A DNA stretch of 32,575 nt from Clostridiales bacterium (GTDB lineage: Bacteria > Bacillota > Clostridia > Clostridiales > Caloramatoraceae). The notes beneath the pieces are model-generated. The model was not told the DNA's origin. It searched no databases and worked only from the letters and a program-made list of their open reading frames with translations. The translations under genes were made by a program, and so were the position numbers. This document shows positions 18,676 through 27,233 of the stretch, in pieces. The stretch's first letter is position 1; every line of letters starts with the position of its first letter. The stretch is taken from the NCBI GenBank assembly GCA_029240935.1, contig JARDZI010000004.1, positions 1 to 32,575 of the forward strand. Reading direction: 5' to 3'.

Positions 18676-20283
18676 TTATCGAGGGTATATATTTACGACA
18701 CAACTTTAAGGGATGGCTCCCAGGCTGAGGGAATATCCTTTACAGTGAAAGACAAGCTTAAAATAGTAAAAATGCTAGATGAATTTGGAGTGGATTATAT
18801 AGAAGCCGGAAATCCAGGCTCTAACCCAAAGGATTTGGAGTTCTTTAAAAGTGCAGTAAACTTAAAGCTTAAGCATTCTAAGCTTACTGCCTTTGGTAGC
18901 ACTAGAAGAGCAGGTGTTGATGTTTCAAAGGATTCAAATATAATTTCCATACTTGAAGCAGATACAAAATCAGTAGCAATATTCGGAAAGACATGGGATT
19001 TTCATGTGGTTGAAATAATTAAAACAACATTAGAAGAAAATTTATGTATGATAAGTGATACTCTTAGTTACTTAAAAAGTAGGGGTAAGGAAGTAATATT
19101 TGATGGTGAGCATTTCTTCGATGGTTATAAAAATAATAGGGAATATGCAATGAAGGCAATAAAAACAGCGGAAGAAGCCGGAGCTGATTGTATAGTTTTG
19201 TGTGATACAAACGGTGGAACAATGCCAGAGGAAATAGCCGAAATAGTACAAGCAGTTGGAAAAGAAATAACTGCTCCCCTTGGAATACACTGTCATGATG
19301 ATTGTGGAGTAGCAGCTGCAAATTCAATTATTGCAATTAAAAATGGTGCAAATCAGGTTCAGGGTACTATCAATGGTTATGGAGAAAGATGTGGAAATAC
19401 TAACCTGTGCATAGTCATCCCAAATTTGCAGTTAAAAATGGGAATACACTGTATTCCGAAGGAAAATATAAGGGGGCTAACAGGGTTATCAAGATATATA
19501 AGCGAGCTTGTTAACCAGTCACATAATGAACGTGCCCCATATGTCGGAAACAGTTCTTTTGCACACAAGGGTGGCATGCATATTGATGCAGTTCTCAAAA
19601 ACAGCAAATCCTTTGAACATATTAATCCAACTACTGTGGGAAATGAGAGAAGAATACTCATGTCTGAGGTTTCAGGAAGAAGTGCAATTTTAAAGAAAAT
19701 TAAGGCGGAGGCACCTTGGGTTACAAAGGACTCTCCTGAAGTCAAGCTTGTAATAGAAAGACTTAAGGAGCTTGAATTTGAGGGTTACCAGTTTGAGGGT
19801 GCAGAGAGCTCCTTTTCCTTAATGATAAAAAGAGCACTTGGACTTGGAAGAGAATTTTTTAAGGTTAAGGACTTTAGAGTATTTGAGGACAAGTTTAGTG
19901 AGGAGTATACATCACTATCACTAATAAGAGTGGAGGTTGATGGAAAGGAAGAACTCACAGCAGCAGAGGGTGATGGACCAGTTAATGCAATAGATAAGGC
20001 TCTAAGAAAAGTCTTGGAATTATTCTATCCCAGTATTAAAAGGATGAGATTAACTGATTATAAGGTACGTGTTCTAAACACAAATGATGCAACAGGCGCC
20101 AAGGTGAGGGTTCATATTGAATCAACAAATGGTGAGAGGGTTTGGGGTACCGTTGGTGTATCCACAAATATTATTGAAGCCAGTCTACAAGCCCTTATTG
20201 ATTCGATTGAATATTTTTTCTATATGGAATCAGAAGAAACTGTTCCAGAGATTGAGTTAACTGGTTCCAGTATTGAAATATGA
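18676..20283 (+). CDS. cimA: (R)-citramalate synthase (LeuA-like family), start codon unresolved
   Basis: SRVYIYDTTLRDGSQAEGISFTVKDKLKI encoded upstream of the track start (GTG 18745); HCHDDCGVAAANSI, NGYGERCGNTNL, HKGGMHIDAVLK. Frame is open back to 18598 but has no ATG/GTG/TTG before 18745. Confidence 0.85.
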   Translation, partial: LSRVYIYDTTLRDGSQAEGISFTVKDKLKIVKMLDEFGVDYIEAGNPGSNPKDLEFFKSAVNLKLKHSKLTAFGSTRRAGVDVSKDSNIISILEADTKSVAIFGKTWDFHVVEIIKTTLEENLCMISDTLSYLKSRGKEVIFDGEHFFDGYKNNREYAMKAIKTAEEAGADCIVLCDTNGGTMPEEIAEIVQAVGKEITAPLGIHCHDDCGVAAANSIIAIKNGANQVQGTINGYGERCGNTNLCIVIPNLQLKMGIHCIPKENIRGLTGLSRYISELVNQSHNERAPYVGNSSFAHKGGMHIDAVLKNSKSFEHINPTTVGNERRILMSEVSGRSAILKKIKAEAPWVTKDSPEVKLVIERLKELEFEGYQFEGAESSFSLMIKRALGLGREFFKVKDFRVFEDKFSEEYTSLSLIRVEVDGKEELTAAEGDGPVNAIDKALRKVLELFYPSIKRMRLTDYKVRVLNTNDATGAKVRVHIESTNGERVWGTVGVSTNIIEASLQALIDSIEYFFYMESEETVPEIELTGSSIEI

Positions 20284-20343
20284 CAATTACAATTCCATAT
20301 GAAATGTTGTATTATAGGGAGATTACAAAATACTGACAAATTT

Positions 20344-20390
20344 AAAAAGAGATACTGCGGGCATAAAGCCCTCAGTATCTCTTTTGATTT
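20344..20390 (+). terminator. Rho-independent terminator after cimA
   Basis: AAAAGAGATACTGCGGGCATAAAGCCCTCAGTATCTCTTTTGATTTTT. Confidence 0.85.
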
Positions 20391-20487
20391 TTAAGTTTAT
20401 TCTGCTCTAATTGTCATGCAACAGTCTCTTTTTTATAATTTAGATATTTCGTGACAAATATTGCATATTTATCTATCCAATACTTAC

Positions 20488-21678
20488 CTAGCCTGTTTTT
20501 GAAAGGGGGTTATAGGCATTCATAAGATCTCTCCCCTCCAAAGCCAGGAGGTATTGGGTAGCCAGAGAACTTATAATTGCTGAGGTTGCCATAAATATTA
20601 ACCCGGATTGTGGGGCAAGCATTGTAAAGTCAACAAGTCCATGGCCAATTATCAAGGCTTGAATTCCAGTTAATAAAGGAACTAGCTTAGAACCCTGAGT
20701 ATATAGTACCCATAAGCTCTTAAAAAGATAAAATTTCATATACATATATATGGATAATCCAACAATACCAAGGGTTGCGATGAAGTTAATCCAGGTATTG
20801 TGAGCATGATATACAAGTCCATCATAACTAATAAAATTTGCACCTGATTCTAATATACCAAAAAGACCCCAGCCCTTAATTGGTTTCATCTTTATCATAT
20901 CTAGACATCCATCCCATATCATATCACGGGTTACAATTGACCTGTCAAGGAGATGACCAGTGATATTTTTTATGTTTGATGCTTGAGGAGGCATAAAGGT
21001 AAGGATTATTATTGGGATGGTTATAAAGATTAAAAATACACTATCTCTTTTATCCTTATTTAAAAAGTAATATACGGGAAGGCCTGCCAAAAACCCAATA
21101 TAGGCACCCCTAGACCCTGTAAGAGAAAGAGCTATGACAAATAGTATCGTAATATATTTATAAAACCCTCTGTTCTTTTCTGCTGCAGTACTTGTAAAAT
21201 ATAGGCTTAAAAGAATCATTACAGCAAACCAGTGACCTGCAATATTTGGATTTCCAAAGGTACTGTAAATTCTATGCCCTATAGTTGCCTTGGAAGCTAC
21301 TCCAAGGAGTAGGGTTAAAATATTGTCATTACTCTTTATAAAAACTAATTTCTCAACTATTCCAAAAACAGCAGAGAATATAGAAAAATACATAATATAT
21401 CTAAATAGCTTTTCAACTTTGTTTTCATCCTTAAAAAAGTTTTGCATGAATATACTCAAGCACAAATAAACCAAGATCCCAATTGATGCCAGAGTTGATA
21501 AAATACTTTTGTTTAAAATTCCTACGATGAATGACCATACAAAAAGCAAAAGTAAACCCATATTCCACGGATTTTTATATATAGTTACTTTTTTTAATAA
21601 GACCTTATACACCATGTATATGGTAGGTAGAAAAGCGGTATAAGGAGATAAAACTATTAGAAAAATTGCAATTAGCAT
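20488..21678 (-). CDS. O-antigen ligase/polymerase-like multi-TM membrane protein
   Basis: Multi-TM; LTGSRGAYIGFLAGLPVYYF and GWGLFGILESG...HAHNTWINFIATLGIVGL typical of Wzy/O-antigen ligase family. Confidence 0.75.
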   Translation of the reverse strand: MLIAIFLIVLSPYTAFLPTIYMVYKVLLKKVTIYKNPWNMGLLLLFVWSFIVGILNKSILSTLASIGILVYLCLSIFMQNFFKDENKVEKLFRYIMYFSIFSAVFGIVEKLVFIKSNDNILTLLLGVASKATIGHRIYSTFGNPNIAGHWFAVMILLSLYFTSTAAEKNRGFYKYITILFVIALSLTGSRGAYIGFLAGLPVYYFLNKDKRDSVFLIFITIPIIILTFMPPQASNIKNITGHLLDRSIVTRDMIWDGCLDMIKMKPIKGWGLFGILESGANFISYDGLVYHAHNTWINFIATLGIVGLSIYMYMKFYLFKSLWVLYTQGSKLVPLLTGIQALIIGHGLVDFTMLAPQSGLIFMATSAIISSLATQYLLALEGRDLMNAYNPLSKTG

Positions 21679-22045
21679 AAGAGCAAGACTCCTTTTTCGC
21701 TATTATTATACTTCAATAATAATTAAGTCTAATCAATACTTCAATAACAATTCATAAATATTAATACAATGTTTATAAACTATATGTAATTAGTGTCTAA
21801 TGTCACGTGATAATATATAACTAATGAATTTAGTACCATTAAAATTTACTCAAAGAATTTATACCATTAATAATAGTAACACATATTGTGAAAAAAGAAA
21901 AATGAATTTAATCCATATTTAATAAATGGTTCGAACAATATTTATTCAATAGTTATCTTTTATTATTGCACATTTTTTATAATAAATTAGGAAAGTCTAT
22001 ATTTATACTATATATATTCATTAATTTGAAAAATGGAGTGACAAT

Positions 22046-22942
22046 ATGGATTGGTTTAAATGTTATAACCTAATTAAGGATGGAGACGGATATGTACTCG
22101 AAATATACTTAAATCCACATGCTTCAGAATTCTCAAAGGAATTGTGCTCAAGCTTTAAGGAAAACATACTGGGATTGGATGAACAAATCAGATATTTGGT
22201 TAAGAAAAAATTTTCTGATATAAAAATAAATGTTGTAAAGCTTTTACTTGGAACTCTTGCAGTAGCAACCATACCTTTTACCGCACCATTCAATGTAAAG
22301 GCATCTGCAGCAACCACCTCAGGGGCTCAACATACAACTACTGCAAGCACAATGACTGTGCTAAATACAACAGGTGTAGTAACAGCAGGCTGTTTAAATG
22401 TAAGGCAAGGTCCATCAACAAATTATGGTGCGATTCATAGACTGTGGAATAGTAACAGAGTAAAAGTTATAGGTAAGCTTAATCAGTGGTATAAGATACA
22501 ATTATCAGATGGTAGAACAGGCTGGGTAAGTGGGACATATTTACGTGTAAATGCCAAACAGCAGTTAGTAAGCACAGTTGTTTCTACTGCAAAATCTCTT
22601 CTGGGAACTCCCTATGTTTGGGGAGGAGAGTCTCCAAGAGAGGGTGGCTTTGACTGTTCAGGACTTACCCAATATGCTTTTAAACAGGCAGGGTATTCCT
22701 TAAACCGTGTTTCCGTTGATCAGGCTAAGCAGGGTGTATATGTTTCAAGAGCAAGCTTACAGCCTGGAGATCTTATATTTTATTCATTTAAAGGCAACGG
22801 AGTTATTGATCATGTGGGAATATTTATTGGAAATGGCAGAATGATTCATTCTCCAAAGCCTGGTGATGCTGTAAAAACCACATATGTTGGAACCTCCTAT
22901 TGGCAAAGCAGGTATGTAACTGCAAGGAGGATTATTAGATAG
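22046..22942 (+). CDS. SH3-domain NlpC/P60 peptidoglycan hydrolase with atypical N-terminal extension
   Basis: SH3: GCLNVRQGPSTNYGAIHRL...GRTGWVSGTYL; NlpC/P60: TPYVWGGESPREGGFDCSGLTQYAF...GDLIFYSF...IDHVGIFIGNGRMIHSP. Confidence 0.88.
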   Translation: MDWFKCYNLIKDGDGYVLEIYLNPHASEFSKELCSSFKENILGLDEQIRYLVKKKFSDIKINVVKLLLGTLAVATIPFTAPFNVKASAATTSGAQHTTTASTMTVLNTTGVVTAGCLNVRQGPSTNYGAIHRLWNSNRVKVIGKLNQWYKIQLSDGRTGWVSGTYLRVNAKQQLVSTVVSTAKSLLGTPYVWGGESPREGGFDCSGLTQYAFKQAGYSLNRVSVDQAKQGVYVSRASLQPGDLIFYSFKGNGVIDHVGIFIGNGRMIHSPKPGDAVKTTYVGTSYWQSRYVTARRIIR

Positions 22943-23136
22943 GCCAAGTTATTTGGCTAATGCAGACGCAAAGCCACACTATTATAAATCTGGGTTACCT
23001 GTCAAAAAATTGCTTAATAGTTTATTCATGAGTTTGACATGTGATAAACAAAATAAATATTTATAATAAAAATAGAAGTTAAATATCAAACACAAATGGC
23101 AATAACTTATTCAAATAGATAACCCCCCATTAATAT

Positions 23137-23166
23137 AAGGAAGAATATTTTTATTCTTCCTTTTTA
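23137..23166 (+). terminator. Rho-independent terminator
   Basis: AAGGAAGAATATTTTTATTCTTCCTTTTT. Confidence 0.75.
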
Positions 23167-23248
23167 CATTTCTAAAATAATCTATATTTTAAAACCCAAT
23201 AATATATTATAATAAAAGAAGTTAATAATTTGAAAAAGGGTGAGGGCT

Positions 23249-25024
23249 ATGAATTACAGCTGCGAGCTTAAATGTATACATGATACACTTAAAAGTGTAT
23301 GCAATGCAATTGTGAGTGTAATAAATGTAGATATTACTATTGTTGATAATGAATTGAATAGAATAACCGGTACTGGAAGGTATGTTGGTAGTATAGGTGA
23401 GCAGTTAAATTCTAACTGTAGCTTTGCTTATGCTCTTCAAAGGGGCGAAAGCTTTATAATAGAAAACCCAAGGCTTCATGAAGCCTGTAGCAACTGCATT
23501 AATAATGATGGCTGTAAGGAGTTTGCTCAGGTATGCTGTCCAATAAAGGTGGATGATAATATTGTTGGTATTATGGGGCTTATTGCATTTAATGAGAAGC
23601 AAAGGGACATAATTTTGGAAAACAAGGAAAACCTACTAGAGTTTTTGAGCAGAATGTCTGAATTAATTGCATCGAAAATTAAGGAAAATAGAAAAACTAA
23701 GAACGTAAATTTAATGGCAAGAGAACTCGAGATTTTGGTAAACTCAATGGATTCAGGGGTTATATCAACTGATGAGAACGGTATGATATTAAGGTACAAC
23801 CTAATAGCTGGGGAAATGTTTAATATAAATCAGGAAACAGGCTTAGTAAAGAATGTTTCTGATATAATTGAAGGTATTGCAATTCAAAAAATAAAAGAAA
23901 ATAAGTGCCATATATCCAATAATGAATTTTTATATACTACAAAGGGGATTAAATACAGAGGATATTATAATGCAAAGCCTATTATGGTTGAAAATAATGT
24001 TACTGGATTTATATTTACCTTTAATAAGATTAATGAACTAATAAAGGTAGTAAATGATATAGCTAGTACAAATATGATAATAACCTTTGAGGATATAATA
24101 GGTAATAGCAATGAAATCGATACTGTAAAGGATTACTCTAAAAGAATTGCCAAGGGAAGGTCCACAGTACTAATTCAGGGAGAAAGCGGCACAGGTAAGG
24201 AGCTCTTTGCAAGGGCAATACATTATGAAAGTGATAGAAGAAATCGTCCATTTGTTGCAATAAACTGTACAGCAATACCGGAAAACCTTATTGAAAGTGA
24301 GCTTTTTGGATATGAGGAGGGTGCTTTTACAGGAGCAAGAAAGGGAGGTAAAATAGGCAAGTTTGAGCTTGCAAACAAGGGAACCATTTTTCTAGATGAA
24401 ATAGGAGATATGCCCCTAAACCTTCAGACGAAACTCCTGAGGGTACTTCAGGGAAATGTGATAGAGAGGGTTGGAGGTAACACTTCAATACCTGTAGATG
24501 TTAGAATAATTGCTGCTTCAAACAAGTTACTTGAGGAGAAGGTTAGAGAAAGGGAGTTTAGGGAGGATTTATTTTATAGACTCAACGTAATACCAATTCA
24601 CCTTCCACCATTAAGGACAAGGCTCCAGGATATTGAAATATTATCACATGTATTCTTAATAAAATTCAATCAAAAGCTTGATAGACATATAGAAGAAATA
24701 GACCCTTCTGTATTAGAGCTTTTTAAAAATTATAAATGGCCAGGGAATGTAAGGGAGCTGGAGAACGTTATTGAGTATGGGGTTAATATGTCAGCTGATA
24801 GGATAATTAAAATTGGAGATTTGCCAAGAAGACTTAAGGAAAATGAAGCAATTCAAGAAACCTTAAGGGAGGAGACATTAACACCAATAAAGGAACTTGA
24901 AAGAGTAGAAATAGAGAAGGCATTGAAATTGTTCGGAGATAACAGTGAGGGAATAGAAAGGGCAGCAGAGGTTCTCGGAATAAGCAGAGCAACAATATAT
25001 AGAAAGATAAAGGCATATGAATAA
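23249..25024 (+). CDS. Sigma-54-dependent transcriptional activator (sensor/PAS + AAA+ + Fis HTH), CdsR-like
   Basis: GESGTGKELFARAIH, ELFGYEEGAFTGARKGG (GAFTGA loop), FLDEIGDMPLNLQTKLLRVLQ, C-term Fis HTH AAEVLGISRATIYRKI. ATG 23249 has gggtgagg RBS. Confidence 0.93.
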   Translation: MNYSCELKCIHDTLKSVCNAIVSVINVDITIVDNELNRITGTGRYVGSIGEQLNSNCSFAYALQRGESFIIENPRLHEACSNCINNDGCKEFAQVCCPIKVDDNIVGIMGLIAFNEKQRDIILENKENLLEFLSRMSELIASKIKENRKTKNVNLMARELEILVNSMDSGVISTDENGMILRYNLIAGEMFNINQETGLVKNVSDIIEGIAIQKIKENKCHISNNEFLYTTKGIKYRGYYNAKPIMVENNVTGFIFTFNKINELIKVVNDIASTNMIITFEDIIGNSNEIDTVKDYSKRIAKGRSTVLIQGESGTGKELFARAIHYESDRRNRPFVAINCTAIPENLIESELFGYEEGAFTGARKGGKIGKFELANKGTIFLDEIGDMPLNLQTKLLRVLQGNVIERVGGNTSIPVDVRIIAASNKLLEEKVREREFREDLFYRLNVIPIHLPPLRTRLQDIEILSHVFLIKFNQKLDRHIEEIDPSVLELFKNYKWPGNVRELENVIEYGVNMSADRIIKIGDLPRRLKENEAIQETLREETLTPIKELERVEIEKALKLFGDNSEGIERAAEVLGISRATIYRKIKAYE

Positions 25025-25128
25025 AAAAATAGTACTGTTAAAAAATTACATTTAAAATCTATGAGAGAACAGTGTCATTCCTATAGTGTAATTAGTCAAA
25101 ACCAATGATATTTAAAAATTCGGACACA

Positions 25129-25227
25129 AATAAAGTCAGTCTCATATTGAGAACACTATCTCAGTATGAGACTGACTTTATATATTTTTCATTGTAAGTG
25201 AGACTAAAGGTCTAAAATAAAGGTATT
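25129..25227. repeat. Copy 1 of ~100-bp repeat carrying TCTCA-N3-TGAGA dyads
   Basis: Closely similar to 27072-27171; dyads at 25140-25152 and 25159-25171; third dyad degenerate. Confidence 0.85.
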
Positions 25228-25250
25228 TATAGTCAGCTATTTTACTAATA

Positions 25251-25391
25251 AAAGACTCAATAGTTTTACCAGGTACAGGAATAATTGGCGAAGATGCTGA
25301 GAAAACCATAATGAACCCAGGAACTCTTAACAAAGAGTAATGAATATTACTGTTAGGATTATATTGATATAGTGAAAAATATGGGCTAAAT
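25251..25391 (+). pseudogene. Remnant of the 3' end of a cdsB (L-cysteine desulfidase family) paralog
   Basis: Translates to KDSIVLPGTGIIGEDAEKTIMNPGTLNKE* then, in another frame, MNITVRIILI*; aligns with intact C-terminus NDSIIPSGTGIIAVSAEETIMNLGTLSKEGMNITDKVILDIMKKMA. Confidence 0.8.
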
Positions 25392-25553
25392 AGGTATTAT
25401 TAGAGAGTAATCAATGAAAAATATAAAAACAAATTTTGGTTAAGTATGTAAAAAAAGGTGCGATAATATAGGTAATATATTATTAAAAAACAATCTATAA
25501 TAGTATATTTTTAAATTCCGTTACTTAATCTAAAATTTGCTGGGGGTGTAAAT

Positions 25554-27053
25554 ATGGATAAAGATTTAGGAACAATTTATAATGTCAAAAGGGTGCATCT
25601 TGTAAACCTAATCAGCATATTAACAATTGCTGTTATATTAGGAATTTTAGCAATAACATCTCTTGGATGGGTAAAAGGTATGCCTACACTATACCAAGTA
25701 GTTGGTACTTGTTTAGTTCTAACAATATTGTTTTTTATTCCAATAAGGGATGGAATTAAAGCCATAATTTTTAGTTTAGTTCCTACTATTGTAGCAGTTT
25801 CTAGAATCCTAACAAATGGTGCTTTTCCATTGGGAAATCATTACTTTTTTTTAATTTCAATTGTAATGATATCTCTATATTTTGACAAAAAATTGATTCT
25901 TATGTATGGCGTTTTTGTAAATATAATAATAATTACTTTATCTTTTGTGGCATTCCAGAGTCTTTTTATCGAACAAAATTCTAAGCTTAGTGTAGTTATT
26001 GCATTATTAGTTTATATAAATGTTATTATAAGTATTTTGTATTTTCTTACAAAATGGGGTAAATCACTTGTTGATAATTCTATTGAAAAAGAAAAAAGGA
26101 CAACAGAACTTCTTGAAAAGCTAAAGCAGACCATGGATGAAATAGATAGAGACTCTGACAAGTTAAATGAAGGAGTTATTGTTTTTAAAGATAATATTCA
26201 AAATACAAAGGAAGGCATGGCAAATATCAATTCTGCTATGCATGAAATGGCAAAGGGAGTAACTGATCAGGCTCAAGGAATAAGCGGTGTAAATGAAAAT
26301 ATATCATTGATAAGCACTGATTTAAATGTAAATCTGAGAATGTCTAAGGAAATATCTAAAAATGCTGAAGAGATAACAGATTATGTTTTAAAGGGATCAG
26401 AAAAAGTAGAGCAGATGAATACACAAATGGGAATAATATATCAAGCTGTTAACACATCTATGATAACAGTTAATGAGTTAAATGAAAATATTTCCAGTAT
26501 TAATAAATTCCTTGATGGGATAACTCAAATTGCAGAGCAGACCAATCTTTTGGCTTTAAATGCATCTATTGAAGCTGCCAGGGCTGGTGACCAAGGAAAG
26601 GGGTTTGCAGTCGTTGCTGGTGAAGTGGGAAAGCTTGCAGCTCAGAGTTCTCAAATTGTAAGTGATATTAATAATATAATCAATGATATAAATACGAAAA
26701 CTAACATCGTTGTTGAAAAAGTTAAACTTGGAGACGATGCAGTAATAGCTGGAAATGAAATAATAAACAGTGTAAATGAAAATTTCAAGACAATTAAAAA
26801 TGCTTTTGATAGGACAAGTATTACTTTAGATGAAGAAGCCCAAAGGGTAGCAGAAATGGTTGATAAGTTCACACATGTACAGGGAGCAATAGAGAATGCT
26901 GCATGCATTTCTGAAGAGCAGGCAGCATCTATTGAGGAAATTACTGCAACAATTGATAGTGAGAATAATGAGATTATAAACATAAGTAATTTAATTGATA
27001 AAATTCAAGAATTGAGCGAACAATTAAAAACCGTGTCAAAGCAAACCTTATAG
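25554..27053 (+). CDS. Methyl-accepting chemotaxis protein with multi-TM N-terminal region
   Basis: Signalling hairpin [39 protein letters not shown]; about six hydrophobic N-terminal segments, no obvious extracellular domain. Confidence 0.93.
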   Translation: MDKDLGTIYNVKRVHLVNLISILTIAVILGILAITSLGWVKGMPTLYQVVGTCLVLTILFFIPIRDGIKAIIFSLVPTIVAVSRILTNGAFPLGNHYFFLISIVMISLYFDKKLILMYGVFVNIIIITLSFVAFQSLFIEQNSKLSVVIALLVYINVIISILYFLTKWGKSLVDNSIEKEKRTTELLEKLKQTMDEIDRDSDKLNEGVIVFKDNIQNTKEGMANINSAMHEMAKGVTDQAQGISGVNENISLISTDLNVNLRMSKEISKNAEEITDYVLKGSEKVEQMNTQMGIIYQAVNTSMITVNELNENISSINKFLDGITQIAEQTNLLALNASIEAARAGDQGKGFAVVAGEVGKLAAQSSQIVSDINNIINDINTKTNIVVEKVKLGDDAVIAGNEIINSVNENFKTIKNAFDRTSITLDEEAQRVAEMVDKFTHVQGAIENAACISEEQAASIEEITATIDSENNEIINISNLIDKIQELSEQLKTVSKQTL

Positions 27054-27071
27054 TAAAAAAGCACCAGCAGG

Positions 27072-27171
27072 AATAAAATCAGTCTCATATTGAGAACGCT
27101 ATCTCAGTATGAGACTGATTTTATATACTTTTCATCTCAAAGTGAGATTGAAGCTCTAAAATAGAGGTATT
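27072..27171. repeat. Copy 2 of ~100-bp repeat (cdsB upstream activator region)
   Basis: Closely similar to 25129-25227. Confidence 0.85.
27083..27147 (+). promoter_or_regulatory. Candidate upstream activator sites: three TCTCA-N3-TGAGA dyads
   Basis: TCTCATATTGAGA 27083-27095; TCTCAGTATGAGA 27102-27114; TCTCAAAGTGAGA 27135-27147. Confidence 0.8.
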
Positions 27172-27176
27172 CTCAG

Positions 27177-27193
27177 TTGGCACATATGTTGCA
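27177..27193 (+). promoter_or_regulatory. Sigma-54 (-24/-12) promoter of the cdsB-like gene
   Basis: TTGGCAC-ATATG-TTGCA, close match to YTGGCACGN4TTGCW with correct spacing; gene ATG at 27234. Confidence 0.9.
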
Positions 27194-27233
27194 TCTATAT
27201 ACTTAAGAATAATTATTGGGAAGGTGATTATAT

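Noticed and set aside
18745-18747. GTG 18745 as the true start of citramalate synthase
   Set aside because: It lies inside the conserved N-terminal TIM-barrel motif (after YDTTLRDGSQAEGISFT); using it would remove catalytic residues.
19064-19327. Antisense ORFs within cimA and similar ORFs opposite other housekeeping genes (e.g. 2248-2433, 3178-3633, 7783-8082, 10427-10795, 26651-26983)
   Set aside because: Low-complexity translations antisense to well-supported genes, no RBS or family resemblance.
25251-25391. Independent small protein gene downstream of the sigma-54 activator
   Set aside because: No start or RBS, in-frame stops, and clear similarity to the 3' end of the neighbouring cdsB-like gene; treated as a remnant.
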